From Actinomycetes bacterium (GTDB lineage Bacteria; Actinomycetota; Actinomycetes; Propionibacteriales; Propionibacteriaceae), in the NCBI GenBank assembly GCA_023387135.1, contig JAEWIK010000378.1, positions 1 through 7,452 of the forward strand: a stretch of 7,452 nucleotides of DNA, in the 5' to 3' direction. Of this stretch, positions 1-4,156 are shown one piece after another. The notes beneath the pieces are model-generated. The model was not told where the DNA came from and ran no database searches. It saw only the letters and a list, made by a program, of their open reading frames with translations. The first letter of the stretch is position 1. Every line of letters starts with the position of its first letter. A program made the position numbers and the translations under genes.

Positions 1-15
1 TGGCTGACCGCAGGG

Positions 16-864
16 CTAGCCGAGAGCTGCCGAGAGGGCCCGGTGCATCACGGCGGGGTCGGCTTCTCGTCCCGTCCAGTGCCGGATGCCGATCACTCCT
101 TGGTTGACGAGCATTCCCAGCCCGTCGAGGGTGGGGCAGCCGCGCTCGGCGGCCGCCGCGAGGAAGCCCGTGTGGGGTGGGTTGGGGATCACGTCGGCGA
201 CGACAGTCTCGGCCCGCACAGAAGCGAAGTCGACGTCGGGCACGGCGTCGTCCGGGAACAACCCGATCGACGTCGCATTGACCAGCACGTCGGCGTCCCC
301 GACGACGACCGGCGCCGCCCACTCCTCGAAGCTGACCCTCGCTGTGGTGACCGCCCCGACATGGGCCGCGAGCTCGCTGCCCCGCTGGGCACTGCGGTTC
401 ACGATGCGGATCTCCGAGACACCCGCACGCGCGAGCTCGATCGCGATCGCCCGCGCTGCACCGCCCGAGCCCAACAGCACGACCCGCGCACCCCGCGGAT
501 CGACGACCTGTGACAGCGACGTCAAGAAGCCAAGCCCGTCGGTGTTCTCCCCGATCAGCCGCCCATCCCTGATGACCACACAGTTCACCGCGCCGATCAG
601 CCGGGCGGACTCGGCTACCTCGTCGAGATGCTCGATCACGGCGACCTTGTGCGGCAGTGAGCAGTTGAAGCCCAGCCAGCCCATCGCCTTCGCGCCGCGC
701 ACCGCGTCACCCAACGCGTCCGGGGCGACCTCGCAGGTCAGATAGCGCGTCTCCAACCCCAGCGCCCGATAGGCGGCCTCCACCATCACCACCGTGGGGT
801 TCTCGGCAGCGGGTTGAGCGAACAAGCCGGTCAGAGAGCTGAGGAAGGAGGACGTCGTCACCAT
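16..864 (-). CDS. AroE-like shikimate dehydrogenase family NADP oxidoreductase
   Basis: Cytoplasmic 282-aa enzyme, the usual length for the shikimate/quinate dehydrogenase family, whose classical reaction is NADPH-dependent reduction of 3-dehydroshikimate. Seen: an N-terminal substrate half with PHK (catalytic-type Lys73), GAVN (Asn94) and NTDG (Asp109); a Rossmann half with GSGGAARA (132-139), NRSAQR (156-161; Asn-Arg-Ser/Thr-x-x-Arg usually signals NADP preference) and NATSIG (196-201); and a C-terminal GLGMLVNQG with Gln255. Odd: the family's N-terminal Ser-x-Ser that holds the substrate carboxylate reads Asn22-Pro-Thr24, and the conserved Tyr after the Rossmann domain is replaced in DVIPNPP (224-230). 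This suggests a paralogous subfamily, so I do not assign the housekeeping aroE symbol. The ATG at 864 leaves a normal short lead before beta-strand 1, but has only a weak Shine-Dalgarno. It lies 96 nt downstream of vanS on the same strand. Family assignment is firm; substrate is open. Confidence 0.88.
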   Translation of the reverse strand: MVTTSSFLSSLTGLFAQPAAENPTVVMVEAAYRALGLETRYLTCEVAPDALGDAVRGAKAMGWLGFNCSLPHKVAVIEHLDEVAESARLIGAVNCVVIRDGRLIGENTDGLGFLTSLSQVVDPRGARVVLLGSGGAARAIAIELARAGVSEIRIVNRSAQRGSELAAHVGAVTTARVSFEEWAAPVVVGDADVLVNATSIGLFPDDAVPDVDFASVRAETVVADVIPNPPHTGFLAAAAERGCPTLDGLGMLVNQGVIGIRHWTGREADPAVMHRALSAALG

Positions 865-892
865 CCCAGTCTCGCAGCGCCACCGGCTCCGT

Positions 893-910
893 CCCGATCC
901 CGACCCGCCC
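893..910 (-). other. Potential G-quadruplex motif upstream of the AroE-like gene
   Basis: On the minus strand the 18 bases read as four GGG runs separated by loops of 1, 2 and 3 bases, a perfect match to the canonical G3 quadruplex pattern with very short loops. It lies 28-46 nt before the ATG at 864, in the 96-base gap after vanS, so it would fall in the 5' leader or promoter of the AroE-like gene. Such motifs arise by chance in high-GC DNA, so function is only a possibility. I see no clear promoter hexamers or U-tract terminator in the rest of this gap. Confidence 0.35.
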
Positions 911-960
911 GGATCTGACGGACGCGCCGTCCTCGGTTCCTGTGCGGCAACGGGCGCGGC

Positions 961-2067
961 CTACCGAGCGTTCAGTGTGACCTGCGCGACGAGCCCGCCC
1001 TCGGGCCTCGCCGCGAGCGACAGGTGGCCGTCGTGGGCCTTGACGATGCTGGCGACGATGGCGAGTCCGAGGCCGACCCCGGCGTGGCCGGAGCGGGTGC
1101 GTTGTTCGCCACGCTGGAACGGCTCCACGTGGGTGGCCACCTCGTCCGGGGCCAGGAGGTCGCCCGTGTTCTCGACGGTGAGGGTGCTTCGACGACGGTC
1201 CGAGGCCGTCGACACCTGGATGCTTCCGCCCTCGGTGTTGTGCACTATCGCGTTGTGCAGCAGGTTCAGCGCGAGTTGCCCCAGGAGCGCTCTCGAGCCG
1301 ACCGCCGGCGCGGCCTCACCGGACACCTCGATGGCGATGTGGTGCGTCTCGGCGAGCGGCAGCAGCGTCTCGGCGGCTTCCTCGGCGAGGAGCGACAGGT
1401 CGAGGCTCTCCGAGGTGTAGGTGCGCTGCTCGGCCCGGCTCAGGGTGAGCAGCGCCTCGGTCAGGGCTATCGCACGGGCGTTGACGGCCTGGAGCCGCTC
1501 GACCAGCACGGCGGCGTCGAGGTCCGGGTCCTGCCTGGCCACGTCAAGCAGCGATTGAGTGATGGCCAGCGGGGTGCGCAGTTCGTGGGAGGCGTTCGCG
1601 GCGAAGCGCCGCTGCTCGGCGACCTGCGCTTCGACGCGGGCGAGCATCGCATCGAAGGCGTCGGCGAGTTCGCGCAACTCGTCGCGTGCGCCGGGCAGGT
1701 TGATCCTGTGGGACAGCGAGCCCTTCGCTGCCAGCCGGGTCGCTTCGGTGATCCTGTCGAGCGGGGAGAGCATGCGTCCGGCGAGCCACCACCCGCCGAA
1801 CAGGCCGAACAGCAGCAGTCCGCCCATCGCGAGGGCAGCCTTCGGCCAGAACGCCGCCCACAGGTCGCCCCGTCCGGGGATGAACAGGTCGGGCACTCCT
1901 CCCCTGCCACCCGGGGTGGTGACCGGGACCCGGACCGCGTCGGCGGGCACGTACCGCAGGAGGAACACCAGCACGACGGCGAGGAGCAGCGCGCCGGCGA
2001 CGACGATCAGCGCCGCATAGGACACGGCGAGTTTCTCGCGGACGCTCCAGCCCGGCGGCCTACCCAT
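961..2067 (-). CDS. vanS: VanS-like membrane sensor histidine kinase
   Basis: Membrane sensor kinase of 368 aa, partner of the adjacent VanR-like regulator. Seen: TM1 (about 14-38), a short extracytoplasmic loop (about 39-74), TM2 (about 75-97), a HAMP region (about 98-150), the H-box SHELRTPLA with phospho-acceptor His161, N-box NLLHNAIVHN (268-277), G1 box ENTGD (299-303), F-box EPFQRG (315-320) and G2 box GVGLGLAI (330-337). All are intact, so it should be an active kinase. TM1, HAMP and catalytic regions resemble Streptomyces VanS as I recall it, while the sensor loop differs. Start: an in-frame ORF extends to 2235 but would lie inside vanR. The ATG at 2067 has GAGGA 8 nt upstream, starts just before a standard TM1, and overlaps the vanR stop by 8 nt (ATGGGTAG), implying translational coupling. 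The protein has no cysteine. Kinase class is certain; the VanS label (rather than the related CutS) rests on remembered similarity and on the vanY-vanZ neighbours. Confidence 0.85.
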   Translation of the reverse strand: MGRPPGWSVREKLAVSYAALIVVAGALLLAVVLVFLLRYVPADAVRVPVTTPGGRGGVPDLFIPGRGDLWAAFWPKAALAMGGLLLFGLFGGWWLAGRMLSPLDRITEATRLAAKGSLSHRINLPGARDELRELADAFDAMLARVEAQVAEQRRFAANASHELRTPLAITQSLLDVARQDPDLDAAVLVERLQAVNARAIALTEALLTLSRAEQRTYTSESLDLSLLAEEAAETLLPLAETHHIAIEVSGEAAPAVGSRALLGQLALNLLHNAIVHNTEGGSIQVSTASDRRRSTLTVENTGDLLAPDEVATHVEPFQRGEQRTRSGHAGVGLGLAIVASIVKAHDGHLSLAARPEGGLVAQVTLNAR

Positions 2068-2740
2068 CCCGGGGGTCCTCGAAGCGATAGCCGACACCCG
2101 GGACTGTCGTGATCGGGGACGGTTCGCCGAGTCTCTTGCGCAGTTGCGAGACCGTGATCCGCACGGCATTGGTGAAAGGGTCGGCGTGCTCGTCCCAGGC
2201 GCGCTCCAACAGCGTCTCGGCGCTGACCACGCCACCGGCGGCGTCCATCAACACGTCGAGTACGGCGAACTGCTTCCGGGTCAGGGCGACGTAGCGCCCG
2301 TCGCGGAACACCTCGCGGCGGAACGGGTCCAGGCGCACCCCCGCGAGTTCCCGGACGGGTGGCCTGCTGGTGGTGCGTCGCCGGTCGAGCGCCCTGAGCC
2401 GGAGGACGAGTTCGCGCAACTCGAAGGGCTTGGTGAGGTAGTCGTCGGCGCCCACCTCGAAGCCTGACTCCTTGTCGTCCAGCCGGTCGGCCGCGGTCAG
2501 CATCAGGATCGGCATCCCGGTGCCGGCGGACACTATGTGCCGGGCGATCTGGTCCCCGTTGGGACCGGGGATGTCACGGTCGAGCACCGCGATGTCGTAG
2601 CTGTTCACGTCGAGCAGTTCGAGCGCGGTGTTGCCATCGTGCGCGACGTCCGCGGCGATCGCTGCGAGGCGCAGCCCGTCGCGGATGGCCTGGGCCAGCA
2701 GCGGTTCGTCCTCGACAATCAGCACGCGCACACCCGCCAT
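2060..2740 (-). CDS. vanR: VanR-like OmpR/PhoB-family response regulator
   Basis: DNA-binding response regulator, 226 aa, the typical OmpR/PhoB length. Receiver domain (about 3-117): acidic pair Glu10-Asp11, phospho-acceptor Asp54 in LDRDIPG, switch Thr82 and Lys104 in TKPF. C-terminal winged helix (about 128-222) with LTRKQFAVLDVL, the recognition-helix segment DPFTNAVRITVSQLRKRLGE and the C-terminal hairpin VPGVGYRFE. The LDRDIPGP and ADPFTNAVR signatures are those I associate with the actinomycete VanR/CutR group, with VanR the closer match. The ATG at 2740 places the first beta strand correctly and has GAGGG 8 nt upstream. It is the first gene of the vanR-vanS operon and is transcribed away from vanY across a 78-nt gap, so autoregulation together with control of vanY-vanZ is the natural inference. 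Family is certain; the VanR subgroup was assigned from memory, without an alignment. Confidence 0.86.
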   Translation of the reverse strand: MAGVRVLIVEDEPLLAQAIRDGLRLAAIAADVAHDGNTALELLDVNSYDIAVLDRDIPGPNGDQIARHIVSAGTGMPILMLTAADRLDDKESGFEVGADDYLTKPFELRELVLRLRALDRRRTTSRPPVRELAGVRLDPFRREVFRDGRYVALTRKQFAVLDVLMDAAGGVVSAETLLERAWDEHADPFTNAVRITVSQLRKRLGEPSPITTVPGVGYRFEDPRDG

Positions 2741-2818
2741 GCTGCCAGCCCTCGTCTATCGCGGGCATATCGGAAACCGCTTACGCCCGCGCAACACGCG
2801 CTCGCGTTGACTGGCCGG
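2741..2818. promoter_or_regulatory. Divergent vanR / vanY promoter region
   Basis: The only non-coding DNA between the two divergent operons is 78 bases, so both promoters and any operator must lie here or inside the coding ends. On the minus strand TTGCGC and GATATG are 17 bases apart and could be a weak -35/-10 pair for vanR. On the plus strand TTGACT (2807-2812) ends 6 bases before the vanY GTG, a -10 position that would suit a leaderless vanY message; it matches TATAAT at only 3 of 6 positions. Partly symmetric elements are also present: CGCGGGC (2760-2766) with GCCCGCG (2785-2791), and CAAC (2792-2795) with GTTG (2806-2809). The role of the region is secure; the individual hexamers are guesses. 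Confidence 0.6.
2757..2772. promoter_or_regulatory. Candidate VanR box: TATCG direct repeats, 11-bp period
   Basis: TATCG occurs at 2757-2761 and again at 2768-2772, exactly 11 bases apart start to start (CGATA twice on the minus strand). OmpR/PhoB-family regulators commonly bind tandem direct repeats spaced about one helical turn. The pair is 47-62 bases before the vanY start and sits against the vanR start region, a position that would suit activation of vanY and feedback on vanR. The repeats are short, so chance is a real alternative. Confidence 0.3.
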
Positions 2819-3508
2819 GTGAGAGCAACACGCATCCTGATCGCCGCGTGCGCACTGGCGGCAGCGGCCACCGTCCTTCTCGTCGCGCCACCTTTCTCCC
2901 CGGCATCGACCTCGTCCGTCTCGCCCACCGTCATCGACGACGGCGTCACGCCCGCCCTCGGTGTCCCGAGCCGCAACCCGTCGTCGGCCAAGGCGGTCCC
3001 TCCCGGCCCACAGCAGTCCGAAACTCGCCGCGTGGGAAAGCTCCCCAAAGGCAGCGTGGACGAAGCGGACGGGGTGCTGCCCGACACGGCGACGGTGTTC
3101 GACGACGAGTACGCGGGCATCGCCAAGCTCGACCCGCAGTTGCTCAAGGCGCTGCGCAAGGCGGCCAAGGATGCGAGGCGCGACAAGGTCGTGTTCCATG
3201 TGAGCAGCGCCTGGCGTTCTCCTGCCTACCAGGCGGAACTGCTTCGGCAAGGCATCGCCACGTACGGCTCGGCCGAAGAGGCCGCCCCATGGGTGGCGCC
3301 GCCGGACAAGTCCCTCCACGTTCTGGGTGATGCCGTCGACATCGACGGCGCTGCAGCGAAGAAGTGGTTGGCCAGGAACGGAGCCGCCTACTGCCTGTGC
3401 CGGGTCTACGACAACGAGCCGTGGCACTTCGAGCTGCGTCCTGAGGCCAGGGAGGATGGCTGCCCCGCGCGGTACCGGGATGCGACCCACGATCCGAGGC
3501 TGCGGTGA
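2819..3508 (+). CDS. vanY: VanY-type D-alanyl-D-alanine carboxypeptidase (M15)
   Basis: Zinc peptidase of the M15/VanY family, 229 aa, expected to remove the terminal D-Ala from peptidoglycan pentapeptides outside the membrane. Seen: a basic N-terminus and hydrophobic stretch (about 6-24), a signal peptide or membrane anchor; a Pro/Ser-rich linker to about residue 85; then the catalytic domain with SAWRSP (Arg133), the zinc motif SLHVLGDAVD (His167, Asp174) and EPWHFE (catalytic Glu200, zinc ligand His203). All catalytic residues are present. Cys192, Cys194 and Cys215 flank the active site and could form a disulfide after export. Start: the open frame reaches far upstream into vanR, but GTG at 2819 directly precedes the signal segment. 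In-frame TTG at 2807 is the only nearby alternative. Neither has a Shine-Dalgarno, so a leaderless message is possible. It is divergent from vanRS and overlaps vanZ. Other M15 cell-wall peptidases cannot be excluded as its true activity. Confidence 0.82.
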   Translation: MRATRILIAACALAAAATVLLVAPPFSPASTSSVSPTVIDDGVTPALGVPSRNPSSAKAVPPGPQQSETRRVGKLPKGSVDEADGVLPDTATVFDDEYAGIAKLDPQLLKALRKAAKDARRDKVVFHVSSAWRSPAYQAELLRQGIATYGSAEEAAPWVAPPDKSLHVLGDAVDIDGAAAKKWLARNGAAYCLCRVYDNEPWHFELRPEAREDGCPARYRDATHDPRLR

Positions 3509-4038
3509 TGCGGGCGGTCGCCGGTTCGCCGGCCCTGACGAGGACCCTGTTCGCGGTCTACCTGCTCCTGCTGGTCGGGGTGGTGATGTTCAAGCTGCCC
3601 TTCTACGCGGGCATGTCGGGCGGAACCCGCGTGGTCAACCTCGTTCCGTTCGCCGGTTCGGTCGACGCCGCCGGGCACCTCGTGTCGAGTGAGCCCCTCT
3701 ACAACGTGCTCATCTTCGTGCCGCTCGGGATCTACGCCAGCATGCTGAGCGAGTCGGCAGTGGCCACCCGCCTCCTGCTGATCGTCGGCTCGACCGTGAC
3801 CTTGGAGACCGCCCAGTACGTCCTCGCCGTCGGAGTCGCCGACGTGACCGACGTGATCACCAACACCGCCGGCGGGATCATCGGGCTCGGCCTCCACGCC
3901 GTCGTCCGAACGCTGTTCAGGAGGCAGACTGTCCGGGCCGTCAACACCATCGCGCTCGTGCTGTCAGTCCTGGTCGTGCTCCGTTTCGCCCAGTTGCTCG
4001 TCACCAGCTACGCGTTCATGGGGCTGCCTCCCCGCTGA
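3508..4038 (+). CDS. vanZ: VanZ-family membrane protein
   Basis: Integral membrane protein of 176 aa in the VanZ-like family, whose founding member raises teicoplanin resistance by a mechanism not fully settled. Seen: about five hydrophobic segments (13-31, 63-81, 88-108, 114-133, 147-167); the family motifs NLVPF (44-48), YNVLIFVPLGIY (65-76), Glu100 with Gln103 in the third segment, and DVTDVITNTAGG (112-123). All conserved blocks are present, and the length is normal for the family. The ATG at 3508 overlaps the vanY TGA by one base (TGATG) and has GAGG 8 nt upstream. GTG at 3505 is the alternative and would give a GTGA overlap with tighter spacing. The arrangement implies co-transcription and coupled translation with vanY. 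VanZ-like proteins also occur outside resistance loci, so the family call is firmer than the role. Confidence 0.82.
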   Translation: MRAVAGSPALTRTLFAVYLLLLVGVVMFKLPFYAGMSGGTRVVNLVPFAGSVDAAGHLVSSEPLYNVLIFVPLGIYASMLSESAVATRLLLIVGSTVTLETAQYVLAVGVADVTDVITNTAGGIIGLGLHAVVRTLFRRQTVRAVNTIALVLSVLVVLRFAQLLVTSYAFMGLPPR

Positions 4039-4047
4039 CCTCGAAGC

Positions 4048-4095
4048 GGGTCGGGCCGGGTTCCGCCGCCGTCCACGAGCGAACCGGGGCGACCC
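4048..4095 (+). terminator. Imperfect GC-rich hairpin after vanZ
   Basis: GGGTCG (4048-4053) pairs with CGACCC (4090-4095), and after a 5/4-base internal loop GGTTC (4059-4063) pairs with GAACC (4081-4085), leaving a 17-base loop. It begins 10 bases after the vanZ stop and lies before the ATPase's likely promoter, where a terminator would be expected. There is no following T-tract, so it could equally be an RNA structure without terminator function or a chance result of GC richness. Confidence 0.3.
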
Positions 4096-4105
4096 CGCCG
4101 GCAGG

Positions 4106-4111
4106 TACGTT
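4106..4111 (+). promoter_or_regulatory. Possible -10 element for the ATPase gene
   Basis: TACGTT fits the TANNNT form of actinobacterial -10 elements and stands out in an otherwise GC-saturated 118-base gap. It is 45 bases before the ATPase ATG at 4157. No convincing -35 is seen 16-18 bases upstream. The only Shine-Dalgarno-like stretch before the ATG is a weak GAAGAG about 12 bases away. Confidence 0.3.
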
Positions 4112-4156
4112 GGAGGCGCAGCCCGCTGGGCGAGCGCCGAAGAGACGTGATACCGC

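Noticed and set aside
920..932. GGACG-CGC-CGTCC hairpin downstream of vanS as a terminator.
   Set aside because: Only five base pairs with a three-base loop and no T-tract in the direction of transcription; expected often by chance at this GC content.
1024..2112. 362-aa plus-strand open frame opposite vanS.
   Set aside because: Antisense to a kinase with all catalytic boxes; the translation is Gly/Arg/Glu/His-rich without a domain.
2068..2235. Upstream extension of vanS by 56 codons.
   Set aside because: It would lie wholly within vanR, encodes an Arg/Ser/Pro-rich shadow sequence, and the ATG at 2067 has a good Shine-Dalgarno and the correct distance to TM1.
2537..2818. Upstream extension of vanY to an ATG at 2537.
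   Set aside because: It would overlap the vanR coding region antisense, bury the signal segment in the middle of the protein, and leave no promoter region between the divergent operons.
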